Source: an uncultured Pelagibacteraceae bacterium
Lineage (GTDB): Bacteria > Pseudomonadota > Alphaproteobacteria > Pelagibacterales > Pelagibacteraceae
Direction of reading: 5' to 3'
DNA: 61,286 nt
Assembly: GCA_902622655.1 (NCBI GenBank)
Contig: CACNQY010000003.1
Span: forward strand, 1 to 61,286
The translations under genes and the position numbers were made by a program. The stretch's first letter is position 1. Every line of letters begins with the position of its first letter. Positions 18,105-27,384 of the stretch are shown here, piece after piece. Under the pieces are notes generated by a model that was given only the letters and a program-made list of their open reading frames with translations, was not told the DNA's origin and ran no database searches.

Positions 18105-18872
18105 TTAAGCCTTAATATTATATCCTCTTTTTAAAAGATTAGTCACAAGCATAATGCAAATAATCAAAAAAGAAATCATTAGTCCTACACTAATCCATAT
18201 ATTGAAATCTGAAACTCCATAGAATGCGTATCTAAGACCATTAATAAGGTAAACAACAGGATTAAAATAAGTTACGATTTGCCAAAACTCTGGCAACATA
18301 TCAAGTGAATATAAACTACCGCCCAAAAAAACCATTGGTGTTATTACTAAAGATGGAATTATTGACATTTGCTCAAAATTTGAACTCATTAATCCTATCA
18401 AGAAACCAAACAAAGCAAATGTAAATGAAACTAAAACTAGTAAGAAAATCATTAAAAGAGGATATTTTACCTCTACTTCAACAAAAAATGTTGCAGTTAA
18501 AAAAATCATAGCTCCAACAATTAATGTTTTTGTTGCTCCAGCACCTACGAATGCTAATACTATTTCTAATGTTGAAATTGGTGCAGCTAAAATTTCATAT
18601 ACTGTTCCATTAAATTTAGGAAAAAAAATTCCAAAAGAAGTATTACTTATTGCTTGTGTAAGCAAAGTTAACATTAGTAAACCAGGGACAATATATGAAC
18701 CATAACTAATACCATCTATTTTTTGGACATAACCTCCAATTACTGAGCCAAACACAATAAAATATAAAGATGTAGATAAAACAGGTGATAATAAAGATTG
18801 AGCTAAAGTTCTTCTAAATCGATCCATCTCATGGAGATAAATTGCTTTAAACGCGTAGTAGTTAAATTTCAT
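18105..18872 (-). CDS. yadH: ABC-2 type exporter permease (YadH-like)
   Basis: A 255-residue inner-membrane permease with about six helices. The ABC-2 features are an amphipathic start ([15 protein letters not shown]), [14 protein letters not shown], and the [17 protein letters not shown] re-entrant region. The length and sequence style are those of YadH. Its gene overlaps the ATPase gene upstream by 11 bases, so both are made together. The YadGH pair is a conserved exporter of unknown natural substrate, often labelled multidrug. Confidence 0.83.
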   Translation of the reverse strand: MKFNYYAFKAIYLHEMDRFRRTLAQSLLSPVLSTSLYFIVFGSVIGGYVQKIDGISYGSYIVPGLLMLTLLTQAISNTSFGIFFPKFNGTVYEILAAPISTLEIVLAFVGAGATKTLIVGAMIFLTATFFVEVEVKYPLLMIFLLVLVSFTFALFGFLIGLMSSNFEQMSIIPSLVITPMVFLGGSLYSLDMLPEFWQIVTYFNPVVYLINGLRYAFYGVSDFNIWISVGLMISFLIICIMLVTNLLKRGYNIKA

Positions 18873-19797
18873 TATTTTCCTTTACCAAACTAACAAATAT
18901 TTTTTCTAAATTACTTTGCTCAGTTTTTAAATCTTTTAATTTTAAACCAGCATCTTTAATATCTTGCAAAAGATTTGTGATACCAGTTTGTTTCTCCCTT
19001 AGATCATATTTGTAATTTAAAGAAATATTATTTTCTCCCAGTTTTAAATTATATTTACTTAATTTACTTGGAATTTCTTGAATTTCATCTTGTAATTCAA
19101 CTGTTAAAGTCTTGTTACCCATTTTTTTTAGTAACTCTTTTTTTTGCTCAACAATAATAAGTTCACCTTGGTTAATAACTCCAACCCTATCTGCGATTGC
19201 TTCTGCCTCCTCTATGTAATGGGTTGTTAAAATAATAGTTACACCTGTCCCTCTTAAATCCTCAACAACTTTCCACATTTCTTTTCTTAATTCTACATCT
19301 ACTCCTGCTGTAGGTTCATCTAAAAATAATATTGAAGGTTCATGAGATAGTGCTTTTGCAATCAAGACTCTTCTTTTCATTCCCCCGGATAGCTGTCTAA
19401 GCCCTAGATCTTTTTTATCCCAAAGACTTAATTGTTTTAATACTTTCTCAATATATGAAGGGTTAGGTTTCTTTCCATAAAGTCCTCTAGAGTATGAGAC
19501 ATTATTAAAAACTGTTTCAAATTGCTCTAGTGTCAATTCTTGAGGCACTAGTCCAATTCTTGATCTTGTTTCTCTGTAATCATCTATTATATCAAAATTC
19601 TCAACTAAAATTTTTCCAGAGGATGGTTTTACTATTCCACAAATTATACTTATTAATGTAGTTTTGCCTGCACCATTTGGTCCGAGCATTGCAAAAATTT
19701 CGCCTTTTTTTATATGTAAGTTTATATTTTTAAGAGCCTGAAAGCCATTATCGTAAACTTTTGATAAACCATCAATAATTATTTGATTTTCTGACAT
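18862..19797 (-). CDS. yadG: ABC exporter ATP-binding protein (YadG-like)
   Basis: A 311-residue cytoplasmic ATPase. It has Walker [10 protein letters not shown] (39-47), Q-loop VPQE, signature QLSGGMKRR, Walker [13 protein letters not shown] and H-loop TTHYIEEAE. The segment [14 protein letters not shown] and the C-terminal regulatory tail resemble YadG. It energises the permease encoded immediately downstream. Divergent from a thioredoxin-like gene with a 73-base gap. Confidence 0.87.
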   Translation of the reverse strand: MSENQIIIDGLSKVYDNGFQALKNINLHIKKGEIFAMLGPNGAGKTTLISIICGIVKPSSGKILVENFDIIDDYRETRSRIGLVPQELTLEQFETVFNNVSYSRGLYGKKPNPSYIEKVLKQLSLWDKKDLGLRQLSGGMKRRVLIAKALSHEPSILFLDEPTAGVDVELRKEMWKVVEDLRGTGVTIILTTHYIEEAEAIADRVGVINQGELIIVEQKKELLKKMGNKTLTVELQDEIQEIPSKLSKYNLKLGENNISLNYKYDLREKQTGITNLLQDIKDAGLKLKDLKTEQSNLEKIFVSLVKENNEI

Positions 19798-19870
19798 TAG
19801 ATACTGACGTATATAGAGACAATTTGTTGGATTACAACGAATTAAAATCTAATGTAAAACATCTCTTATA

Positions 19871-20239
19871 ATGAAAAAAATTCTAATATTCTTTTTTTGT
19901 GTATTTGCCTTTAATAGTAATGCTGTTGATAAAGAAACGACTTTTAATACAGAGTCATTTATTAAGGCTCAATCAGAAGGCAAGGTAGTAGTTGTAAGTT
20001 CGTGGATTAAATATTGCACCTCATGTGCTAGTCAGATGAAGGTACTAAATAAAGCAAAAAATGATTTTGATAATATTGAATATTTTACTTTTGACGTAAC
20101 AAACAAAGAAATTGCAAAACTATTTAATGTACAATATCAAACAACGCTTTTAATTTTCAAAAACAACAAAGAAGTTTATAGAAGTATAGGTGAGACAAGA
20201 AAAGATCTTATTTATAAAGCTATACAGTCATCAATATAA
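19871..20239 (+). CDS. Periplasmic thioredoxin-fold protein
   Basis: A 122-residue protein with an N-terminal signal peptide (hydrophobic 4-16, cleavage near SNA at 16-18) and a thioredoxin-like domain. The redox motif is SWIKYCTSCA (Cys49-Thr-Ser-Cys52), an unusual CTSC dipeptide. The late part ends with the cis-Pro-like loop YQTTLLIF. It resembles the C-terminal domain of DsbD or stand-alone TlpA-like reductases and may reduce periplasmic disulfides. Convergent with thiV, only two bases apart. Confidence 0.75.
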   Translation: MKKILIFFFCVFAFNSNAVDKETTFNTESFIKAQSEGKVVVVSSWIKYCTSCASQMKVLNKAKNDFDNIEYFTFDVTNKEIAKLFNVQYQTTLLIFKNNKEVYRSIGETRKDLIYKAIQSSI

Positions 20240-20241
20240 AT

Positions 20242-21684
20242 TTATATATTTTTAATTTTTAAAATTATTGCAGGTAAAAATGTTGCAATTAAAAAAGATA
20301 AAAATAATAATGACTGTAGTATAAATGTTGAAAACATTTCTATCGGAAGCAATATTCCAACAAGTAAACTTTTAGAAAAATCGGGAAAAGGAAACATTAA
20401 ACAACCTCCAATTAAACCTAATATAATTGAAATATATGCAGTTTTTTCTTTAATTCTTTTATTATAAAAACTATAAAAAACAGTAAATACAAAAGCACAA
20501 CAAAATAGATCTGCTAACAAAAATAAATATAAAATATCAAAACCTCTCGAAGCAATAAAAAAAGAAATCAAAGATAAAAAAATAATAAAATATTTTGACA
20601 ATTTTAAATAATCTATTTTAGAATTAATATTAAAAGTTGCTTTACCATCTACAACAAATAAACTTGAAATCGCATTAACTAATGTATCCACTGTTGAAAT
20701 TGTTAACGCTAATCCAAGAATAATTATTATTATTGATAAAAATTCAGTTTTATCTTTTAGTAATAATGTAAAAAAACCAAGATCTGGTCTATTACTGGAG
20801 TCGATTGAAAAAGAAACCATTCCAATAAAACCCATAAAAAAAACAATTGGGACAATTATTAAAAAAGAAATAATTAAACTTTTTTTCAAAGTTTCATAAT
20901 TTTTAGCGGCGTAAACTCTCTGCCAATTTCCTTGATGAAACAAATTAGTAGCTGCAACTGCAATAAAAAATGTCAGACCAGCTGTGTAACTTGGTACATA
21001 CGTGGTGCTTAATAATTGTGGATTTTTTTGTTCTATAAATTGAAAAGAAAACTCATTATTAGTAAAAGAAATCATATATGAAAATGAAATCACTAAAAGA
21101 ATTCCGATCACAATCATTTGTATATTGTCAGTAAATATTGAAGCTCTTAATCCTCCATATAAAGTATAAATTAATGTTGCAATTAGTACTATTGATGCGG
21201 TAACCCAAAGATCAGTTCCAGAAATATAATTTATTAATACTGCTACTGCAGTAACTTCTGCACATAAAAAAATAAACATATAAAATATTGTCATTAATAA
21301 GATTAATTTGAATAAGCTTCTTCCAAATTTTTTTCTCATAAATTCAATTAATGATGATCCTTTAGGGGATTCTTTTCTAATTTTTTTTCCAAAATAAATT
21401 AAAAATATCATTGGAAAAGCTGTGCCCAGTGCATAGCCTATGATTGCTCCAATACCTCCCCATGTTGCTGCTGCTACAGGTCCAAATAATATCCATGCAC
21501 CTAGTGCTGAGGCCACTAAACTAGTAGATAGAGAAAACAAACCTATATTTCTATTTGCAGTTAAATAATTACTTAACCCTAAAAATTTTTTTGAGTGATA
21601 AACACCTAAAACAGTAAAAACTAAACTTATGAAAATTACTAATGTTAAAGATGTAGATTGACTTAATATGTGTGTTTTATCCAT
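20242..21684 (-). CDS. thiV: Sodium:solute symporter, ThiV-type thiamine-pyrimidine (HMP) transporter
   Basis: A 480-residue SSS-family membrane protein with about 13 hydrophobic helices. Family stretches include AAATWGGIGAIIGYALG, the YTLYGGLRASIFTDNIQM region and NLFHQGNWQRVYAAKN. It is preceded directly by a TPP riboswitch. In SAR11 bacteria a sodium:solute symporter with exactly this riboswitch arrangement (ThiV) is the proposed importer of 4-amino-5-hydroxymethyl-2-methylpyrimidine, the thiamine precursor these cells cannot make. Substrate assignment rests on the riboswitch and that precedent, not on residues. Confidence 0.85.
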   Translation of the reverse strand: MDKTHILSQSTSLTLVIFISLVFTVLGVYHSKKFLGLSNYLTANRNIGLFSLSTSLVASALGAWILFGPVAAATWGGIGAIIGYALGTAFPMIFLIYFGKKIRKESPKGSSLIEFMRKKFGRSLFKLILLMTIFYMFIFLCAEVTAVAVLINYISGTDLWVTASIVLIATLIYTLYGGLRASIFTDNIQMIVIGILLVISFSYMISFTNNEFSFQFIEQKNPQLLSTTYVPSYTAGLTFFIAVAATNLFHQGNWQRVYAAKNYETLKKSLIISFLIIVPIVFFMGFIGMVSFSIDSSNRPDLGFFTLLLKDKTEFLSIIIIILGLALTISTVDTLVNAISSLFVVDGKATFNINSKIDYLKLSKYFIIFLSLISFFIASRGFDILYLFLLADLFCCAFVFTVFYSFYNKRIKEKTAYISIILGLIGGCLMFPFPDFSKSLLVGILLPIEMFSTFILQSLLFLSFLIATFLPAIILKIKNI

Positions 21685-21687
21685 TAT

Positions 21688-21752
21688 CTTCCCTTTCTGA
21701 ATTACCGGACAGGTTCTTAGGGTTTAATCTCAGTCTGCTAGGACACCCCTTC
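21688..21752 (-). promoter_or_regulatory. TPP (thiamine pyrophosphate) riboswitch
   Basis: Read on the - strand, the leader of thiV contains the THI-box landmarks in order: GGGGTGTCC (P2/P3 5' side), CTGAGAT (J3/2), AACCC (P2 3' side), GAACCTG, then GGTAAT and CAGAAAGGGAA. P3 is minimal (GTC / GAC). The conserved AAAGGGAA at the aptamer end is also the Shine-Dalgarno sequence, six to eight bases before the start codon at 21684. No separate expression platform fits, so ligand binding probably blocks translation initiation directly. Confidence 0.92.
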
Positions 21753-21816
21753 AAAATAAATAATATATTTCTAAGATTATTGAAAGACTTTTAATAAATT
21801 TTCTTGAAGTTATTAA

Positions 21817-22107
21817 CTACCGACCTTTATGATTTATTATTTCAATCATACACTGGGTTGCATATTTACGCCATTCAGTAGAATTTTTATTTTTTAAGCT
21901 GTTTAAATGATCTCGATTACTTTGAATATCATCTTTATGTTTTAGTTTATCAGCTCCATTCAAATTTTCTTCCATTGTAGATAAATTAGTTTCCATTGCT
22001 TTTATCCATTCATTTCCAAGCTGAATACACTTTTCATCATCTTTCTCATCACAAATTTGTTTAAAGAAATTAAAAATTACATCATCAGTTTTTACTGAAG
22101 TATTCAT
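21817..22107 (-). CDS. Small hypothetical protein, partner of the pentapeptide-repeat gene
   Basis: A 96-residue soluble, charged and largely helical protein with three cysteines (near residues 19, 27 and 85). No signal peptide and no family recognised. Its ATG lies one base after the stop codon of the pentapeptide-repeat gene, so the two are an operon. It ends about 130 bases before the start of thiV on the same strand. It may be a conserved lineage-specific gene. Confidence 0.6.
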   Translation of the reverse strand: MNTSVKTDDVIFNFFKQICDEKDDEKCIQLGNEWIKAMETNLSTMEENLNGADKLKHKDDIQSNRDHLNSLKNKNSTEWRKYATQCMIEIINHKGR

Positions 22108-22108
22108 T

Positions 22109-22618
22109 CTACTGATTACAGCTACCTATAGATTGTGGACCACAGGTTTGTCCATTAGTCCATGTCGCTCCATTTAAGTTAGCTCCATCAAAATTAGCAT
22201 TTGTAATATTTGAAGATGTTAAATTTGCCTCCATTAAATTGGCATTTTGAAAATTAGCCTCTATTAGAGTTGCACCCATAAAATCAACTCTTGTCAAATT
22301 TGAGCCTGTGAAATTAGTTTTTTCAAAATTAGCACCAATTGAAACTGTTTCATAAAGATTTGCTCTAACAAATGTAGACTCTGGGAAAGTTCCAAATGAT
22401 AAATTAGAATTCATCATAATGCTTTTATCAAAATTTACTTGAATGAAACTTGCAAATGAAAGATTTGAATTGGGAAGATAACTTCCTTGTAAATCTTGAG
22501 CATCAGAAAATCGACAATTTGAATAATCTACTCCATCAGTCAAAGGATCATCACATGCAGCATTAGCATTTGATAAAAATAAAATATTAAGCAAAACTAA
22601 TAAAATTAATTTTTTCAT
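22109..22618 (-). CDS. Secreted pentapeptide-repeat protein
   Basis: A 169-residue protein with a signal peptide (cleavage near NANA, residue 20) followed by about 18-20 pentapeptide repeats of the A(N/D)LxX type, for example GANFEKTNFTGSNLTRVDF. This forms a right-handed quadrilateral beta-helix. The mature ends carry cysteines (ACDDPLTD, SNCRF at the N-terminus; TCGPQSIGSCNQ at the C-terminus) that could cap the helix with disulfides. Function of secreted members is generally unknown. It is followed after one base by the small hypothetical gene. Confidence 0.8.
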   Translation of the reverse strand: MKKLILLVLLNILFLSNANAACDDPLTDGVDYSNCRFSDAQDLQGSYLPNSNLSFASFIQVNFDKSIMMNSNLSFGTFPESTFVRANLYETVSIGANFEKTNFTGSNLTRVDFMGATLIEANFQNANLMEANLTSSNITNANFDGANLNGATWTNGQTCGPQSIGSCNQ

Positions 22619-22682
22619 GATTTAAGCTAACAAATAAAATATGTCAAAACAATGAAACTTTAAAATTATTTATACTTATATA

Positions 22683-23573
22683 TTACCTATTTAAACTTGC
22701 CGCCCCTCTAACTCCACTTGAATCTCCAAATTTATTTTTTAATATTTTAGTATTTACAGTGTCACTAAAAACATATTTTTTTAATTTTGAATTAATATTT
22801 CCATATATTTGTTTCATATTTGATACACCTCCTCCGAGTACTATAGCACCTGGGTCTACTATATTTATTACCTGAGATAACCCTCTTGCTAAATAATCTA
22901 AATATTGAAAAATAAATTCTAATGATTTTTCATCACCATCATTTGCATTTTTTTGAATTTGCTCTGCGTCTAATCTGATTTTATATTGATCAAAAAAATG
23001 ATTTGAAAAACCTGGTCCTGATAAATAAGTTTCTATACATCCTTTTTTACCACAATAGCATTCATGAATATTCCACTTATCATTAGTGCCTTGAGGCATT
23101 TGATTATGTCCCCACTCACCTGTGATATTATTAAATCCATTTATTATTTTTTTGTTTATAACCAAACCTCCGCCCACACCCGTACCTAGTATAACACCAA
23201 AAACTATTTCTTGATCAAATCCGGCTCCGTCAAATGCCTCTGATAGCGCAAAACAATTTGCGTCATTTTCAAGAAGAATTTTTCTATTTAATCTTAACTC
23301 AAGATCATTTTTTAATGGCCTTCCATTTAGCCAAGTTGAATTACCACCTTTTATACACTGAGTTTCTTTTGATAAAGCTCCGGGAGTTCCTAAACCTATT
23401 TTACAATTTTTTTCATGCTTATTCTCAACTAGATTAATCAACTCACAAATTGTGTCTATTGTACCATTATAATTTTTTGGTGTTTTTTTTCTAAGTCTTT
23501 CTATTTCATCACCATTTTTGTTTATTAAAATTACTTCAGTCTTAGTTCCACCAAGATCAATTCCAATATACAT
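22683..23573 (-). CDS. ROK-family sugar kinase
   Basis: About 296 residues from the ATG at 23573 (MYIGIDLGGTKTE). A longer frame starting at 23606 would overlap the SDR gene and place 11 extra residues before the phosphate-binding motif, so the shorter start is preferred. ROK features are DLGGTKTE, GTGVGGGLVINK and the zinc motif with CYCGKKGCIETY. The family phosphorylates hexoses or amino sugars (glucose, fructose, N-acetylglucosamine). It is the last gene of the tctCBA-SDR operon, which suggests a sugar or sugar-acid derivative as substrate. Confidence 0.85.
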   Translation of the reverse strand: MYIGIDLGGTKTEVILINKNGDEIERLRKKTPKNYNGTIDTICELINLVENKHEKNCKIGLGTPGALSKETQCIKGGNSTWLNGRPLKNDLELRLNRKILLENDANCFALSEAFDGAGFDQEIVFGVILGTGVGGGLVINKKIINGFNNITGEWGHNQMPQGTNDKWNIHECYCGKKGCIETYLSGPGFSNHFFDQYKIRLDAEQIQKNANDGDEKSLEFIFQYLDYLARGLSQVINIVDPGAIVLGGGVSNMKQIYGNINSKLKKYVFSDTVNTKILKNKFGDSSGVRGAASLNR

Positions 23574-23583
23574 AATTAATTTA

Positions 23584-24333
23584 TTAATAAGTTGCTCTGC
23601 CTCCACTTAGGTCAAATACTGCAGCTGTTGAAAAAGAATTTTCTTCACTAGATAACCATGTGACTAATGAGGCTAACTCCTCTACTTTGGCAAACTTGTT
23701 TCTAGGTATTTTTGATAGCATATAATTAATATGTTCCTCTGTCATTTGATCAAAAATTCTTGTCTTTGCAGCGGCTGGTGTAACACAATTTACAGCTATA
23801 TTTTTTTGAGCCAGCTCTTTCCCTAATGATTTAGTAAGACCAATAACTCCTGCTTTTGATGTACTATAAGCGCTTGCATTTGGATTACCTTCTTTGCCTG
23901 CGATTGACGCAATGTTAACTATTCTTCCATAATTATTTTTCATCATAAATGGAACGACTGCTTTACAACAATAAAAAACAGCGTTTAAATTTAAATTTAT
24001 AACCTTATTCCATTCATCTACAGGATAATCTACTACTGTAGTATTCATTCCAGTAATGCCAGCATTGTTTATAAAAATGTCTATTTTGCCATGAGAATTT
24101 TCAACTTGAGTTAATTTATCATTAATTAAATCGTTATTACTTACATCAACAATTTGGTAGGATAATTTTTTAGAATTAACATTATCTATTGCTTTTTTCA
24201 TCTCGTTTTCATCAATGTCCCAAATAATTACATTTGCCCCAGACTCGATGAATCTTTTGGTTATAGCTAAACCAAAACCTTGGGCTCCACCGGTTACAAT
24301 CGCTACTCGATCATTTAAATCAAATTTAATCAT
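23584..24333 (-). CDS. SDR-family NAD(P)-dependent oxidoreductase
   Basis: A 249-residue classical short-chain dehydrogenase. It has nucleotide motif TGGAQGFG (14-21), structural NNAG, catalytic Ser in NIASIAG and YSTSK (YxxxK), and ends in SGGRATY. The length is standard. Many close-looking enzymes oxidise sugars, sugar acids or polyols. It overlaps tctA by four bases and is followed by the ROK kinase after ten bases, so it belongs to a transporter-catabolism operon. The substrate is presumably imported by TctABC. Confidence 0.85.
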   Translation of the reverse strand: MIKFDLNDRVAIVTGGAQGFGLAITKRFIESGANVIIWDIDENEMKKAIDNVNSKKLSYQIVDVSNNDLINDKLTQVENSHGKIDIFINNAGITGMNTTVVDYPVDEWNKVINLNLNAVFYCCKAVVPFMMKNNYGRIVNIASIAGKEGNPNASAYSTSKAGVIGLTKSLGKELAQKNIAVNCVTPAAAKTRIFDQMTEEHINYMLSKIPRNKFAKVEELASLVTWLSSEENSFSTAAVFDLSGGRATY

Positions 24334-25808
24334 AAAGACTTTTTATTTTTTTTTGATCTTATTAAAGGAAAAGCTAATGCAATTAAAGACAAAATAAAAA
24401 ATGTTAATGCTATAGGTCTGGTTAAAAACATTAACCAATTACCATCAAATATCACAAGAGATTGTCTAAGTGTACCCTCAACTAATTCTCCTAATATTAA
24501 CCCTATTATAACTGGTACCACTGAAAATCCATATCTTCTCATAAAAAATCCGAGTACACCAAAAAACAACATTATCCAAACATCAATTATAGATTGATTT
24601 AGTGAATATGTTCCACAAACTGAAACAGCAAAAATCATAGGCCATAAAATTTTATTAGGAACTAACGTTATTCTTGCAAAAATTTTAGCTCCAAAAAAAC
24701 CAAAAATAAAAAATAATATGTTTGCAATTAACATAGCACCAAAAATACCGTATAAAAAATCTGGTTGCTCTCTAAATAAATCAGGCCCAGGTCTTACTCC
24801 GTGTATTATTAATCCTGTTAATATAACCGCTGTTGTTGCACTACCTGGAATTCCTAGCGCAAGAGTTGGAACCATTGCCCCCCCTGTTGCGGCGTTGTTT
24901 GCTGCTTCTGCTCCCGCTATACCCTCTATAGATCCTTTTCCAAATTCTTCTGGATTTTTTGAAAATCTTTTAGCCTCAGAATATCCAATTAAAGAGGCAA
25001 CTGTGCCTCCTTCAGCTGGCAATACGCCTATAAATGAACCAATACCACTTGATCTTAAAATTGTTTTCCAAGTTTTTTTATAATCCTCTATAGAGGGTAA
25101 TTTAATTGCTTTAAGAGCTATTCTGTTAAAAACCTGATTTATTAATGTTGATTGAGTGAGCATCTCACTCATAGCAAACAAACCAACAACTACAGGAATA
25201 AACCCAATTCCCTCTGTTAATTCATTTATACCAAAAGTAAATCGATCTATAGACGTCATAAAATCTTTACCAACTGTAGAAATTAATATTCCAAAAGCGC
25301 CTGCAATTAAGTTTTTTATTGGACTTCCCTCACCTATGGACGCAAGCATTGTGAGCCCAAAAATAGCTAAAGCAAAATACTCTGGTTGACCAAATTCATA
25401 GGCTAATTGAGCTAAAATTGGTGCAAAAAAAACTAAGATAATTACGCTGAAAATTCCTCCAACTGTACTTGAAACAGTTGCCATTCCTAGAGCTCTTCCA
25501 GCTTCTCCTTTTTGGGCTAAAGGGTAACCATCTAAACAAGTAGCTGCAGCTGCTGGAGTTCCAGGTGTATTAATAAGCACAGCAGTTATTGCTCCACCAT
25601 AAGTTCCTGCACAATAAATAGAGGTTAATAAAACGATTGCAGATAGAGGATCAAGTGTCATCGTGAAAGGTAATATTAAGGCTCCACCAGTTGTTGGTCC
25701 AAGTCCAGGTAATACTCCCAAAATTAAACCGAATAGAGTTCCAAAAAATAGAACTAATAATAGCTTTGAACTAAAAATAGGTGCCAACATTAAAAATAAA
25801 TTATCCAT
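24330..25808 (-). CDS. tctA: Tripartite tricarboxylate transporter, large permease TctA
   Basis: A 492-residue membrane protein with about 11-12 helices. Typical TctA stretches are GLILGVLPGLGPTTGGALI near residue 30, TPGTPAAAATCLDGYPLA, and the second repeat NNAATGGAMVPTLALGIPGS. With TctB and the periplasmic TctC it forms a secondary importer for carboxylates or sugar acids. It directly abuts tctB (no gap) and overlaps the SDR gene downstream. Confidence 0.92.
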   Translation of the reverse strand: MDNLFLMLAPIFSSKLLLVLFFGTLFGLILGVLPGLGPTTGGALILPFTMTLDPLSAIVLLTSIYCAGTYGGAITAVLINTPGTPAAAATCLDGYPLAQKGEAGRALGMATVSSTVGGIFSVIILVFFAPILAQLAYEFGQPEYFALAIFGLTMLASIGEGSPIKNLIAGAFGILISTVGKDFMTSIDRFTFGINELTEGIGFIPVVVGLFAMSEMLTQSTLINQVFNRIALKAIKLPSIEDYKKTWKTILRSSGIGSFIGVLPAEGGTVASLIGYSEAKRFSKNPEEFGKGSIEGIAGAEAANNAATGGAMVPTLALGIPGSATTAVILTGLIIHGVRPGPDLFREQPDFLYGIFGAMLIANILFFIFGFFGAKIFARITLVPNKILWPMIFAVSVCGTYSLNQSIIDVWIMLFFGVLGFFMRRYGFSVVPVIIGLILGELVEGTLRQSLVIFDGNWLMFLTRPIALTFFILSLIALAFPLIRSKKNKKSL

Positions 25809-26315
25809 TTAGCTATAATATATATTTGTGATTATTCCTGGGGGAAATCTCAAACCTAAAATTGTTTCGAAAAAGACAAATACAATTACTGGAAAAATTA
25901 TTCCTACTAGCACTAAATAAAAAAATCTTTTTTCACCCCAGCAATATGAAACAAATATTGACAATGCTGATATTGCTAAAAAAAAATCTAATGTTTTTGA
26001 AATTATTATAAAAATTATAAAACTTAATAATGTTAAAAAAAAAGATCTTGGTAATTTCTTTTCTACTTTCCATGGATTTTTTTTTGATAAATAATAAATT
26101 ACAAATGTCATTATAATTATTAAAATTAACAATGCTTTTGGAAATGTGGCTGGCTGAATTCCTCTGTTTAAAATTGGAGGAACAACGTCAAAAGTAAAAG
26201 TAGTAATTAAAAGAATTATTGATACAAAAATGATAGTAAAAGATACTTTAAATTCGTCTTTAAAAAAAAAGGGCAAACTTTTGTTTGCCCTTTTTAATTT
26301 TTGTACATTTTTCAT
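25809..26315 (-). CDS. tctB: Tripartite tricarboxylate transporter, small permease TctB
   Basis: About 168 residues with four hydrophobic segments and the TctB pattern (GIQPATFPKALLILIIIM). The start taken is the ATG at 26315; a TTG two codons upstream is possible and neither has an obvious Shine-Dalgarno sequence. Codons about 6-20 coincide with a perfect terminator-like hairpin (see separate entry), which is odd for coding DNA. It lies between tctC and tctA, the usual gene order. Confidence 0.85.
   Translation of the reverse strand: MKNVQKLKRANKSLPFFFKDEFKVSFTIIFVSIILLITTFTFDVVPPILNRGIQPATFPKALLILIIIMTFVIYYLSKKNPWKVEKKLPRSFFLTLLSFIIFIIISKTLDFFLAISALSIFVSYCWGEKRFFYLVLVGIIFPVIVFVFFETILGLRFPPGIITNIYYS
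26266..26295 (-). terminator. Terminator-like hairpin between tctC and tctBA, inside the tctB 5' end
   Basis: On the - strand, AAAAAGGGCAAAC and GTTTGCCCTTTTT form a perfect 13-bp stem with an AAAA loop, followed by more U residues. This is a textbook intrinsic terminator. It starts about 45 bases after the tctC stop and lies wholly within the first codons of tctB. Partial termination would give much more binding protein than permease, a common need in such systems. Overlap with coding sequence is the unusual feature. Confidence 0.75.
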
Positions 26316-26339
26316 ATTCAAATGTACATAAATATTAGA

Positions 26340-27314
26340 TTAATTAATATAACCTAAAGCTTTAAGCTGTGCAGTCATTTCAGCAAGCATTTCTTCCATT
26401 TGCTTACCCCATTCATCTGCTCCAACAACACTAGTGTCATCCAAACCAATTTCGGTTAAGAAATTCTTATAGTAGTTGTGGCTCATAGCTTTCATCATTC
26501 CAGCCTCTAGTTGTTTAACTCTATCTGCTGGAGCACCTTTTTTAGTTACAAACCCTCTGACAGTAGATAAAGAAACAGGTATACCTAATTCTTTTGCTGT
26601 TGGAGAGTCTCCAATTTTAGCCATTCTGTTATTTGCTAACACAACTGATACACAAAGTTTACCTTCGTTAATTTCAGTTAATGCTTCACCTAAATTTAAA
26701 ACACCGACATCGATGTCACCTTTAATAAGGTTGGTCTTAATTGGTGCAACACCTTTGTAAGCAACAATAGTTGGGTCTTTAAGTCCACCTTTTTTAGTAA
26801 AGGCAATCGCACTAACATCATCAATACCACCAGTATGTGTTGTTCCATATTTTAATGATTTTGATTTTTGAGTGCTAATAAATTTCTTAGCATCCTTGAT
26901 GTCATTTTTGCAACTAACAACGAATAATTGAGGATCATCTGTTCCTCTTGCAAGTGGCTGCATATCACTTATCTTAACTTTGGTTTTACCTAAGGCCATA
27001 GATACAGCATGTCCTGTTGTCCAAGTTAAAGTGTGATTTCCATCAGCTGGTAAAGACATCATATAATCCATAGATGCTGCTCCACCTCCACCTTTTTTGT
27101 TTACTAATTGCATATCCTGTTTAAGAACTCTTCTTGCTCTTAACAACATCATTCTAGTAGTAACGTCAGTTCCACCACCAAATCCAGCGTGAGTAATCGC
27201 TTGAATTGGATGTCCATCAGCCTTTGCTGATGTAATCATTAGTGGAAGAGCTACAACAAAAAATTCTGTTACTAGGAAAGCGGCTGCTAAAAATAGTTTA
27301 AAGCTTTTTTTCAT
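26340..27314 (-). CDS. tctC: Tripartite tricarboxylate transporter, periplasmic binding protein TctC
   Basis: A 324-residue exported solute-binding protein of the TctC/Bug family. It has a signal peptide (about 1-32, ending near SAKA), the first strand-loop GFGGGTDVTTRMML and the second phosphate-like loop region YGTTHTGGIDDVSA. AGAGGGAAA before the ATG is a strong ribosome-binding site. It captures an organic acid for TctAB. The ligand cannot be read from sequence; neighbours suggest a sugar acid. It diverges from the pdxA-like gene across a 70-base promoter region. Confidence 0.9.
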   Translation of the reverse strand: MKKSFKLFLAAAFLVTEFFVVALPLMITSAKADGHPIQAITHAGFGGGTDVTTRMMLLRARRVLKQDMQLVNKKGGGGAASMDYMMSLPADGNHTLTWTTGHAVSMALGKTKVKISDMQPLARGTDDPQLFVVSCKNDIKDAKKFISTQKSKSLKYGTTHTGGIDDVSAIAFTKKGGLKDPTIVAYKGVAPIKTNLIKGDIDVGVLNLGEALTEINEGKLCVSVVLANNRMAKIGDSPTAKELGIPVSLSTVRGFVTKKGAPADRVKQLEAGMMKAMSHNYYKNFLTEIGLDDTSVVGADEWGKQMEEMLAEMTAQLKALGYIN

Positions 27315-27384
27315 TATTTCCCTCTTTAGTTAATTTATAAATAAAGATATAAGCATACTCTGATACAAAACGTAAAGTAAAAAA

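Noticed and set aside
18072..18109. Inverted repeat TTAAGAACAG / CTGTTTCTTAA between the convergent rhodanese and permease genes
   Set aside because: It has a bulge and a 15-base loop and lacks a good T-run; possible bidirectional terminator but too weak to list.
23574..23606. Upstream extension of the ROK kinase frame
   Set aside because: It overlaps the SDR gene end, and the conserved MxIGIDLGGTK start fits the ATG at 23573.
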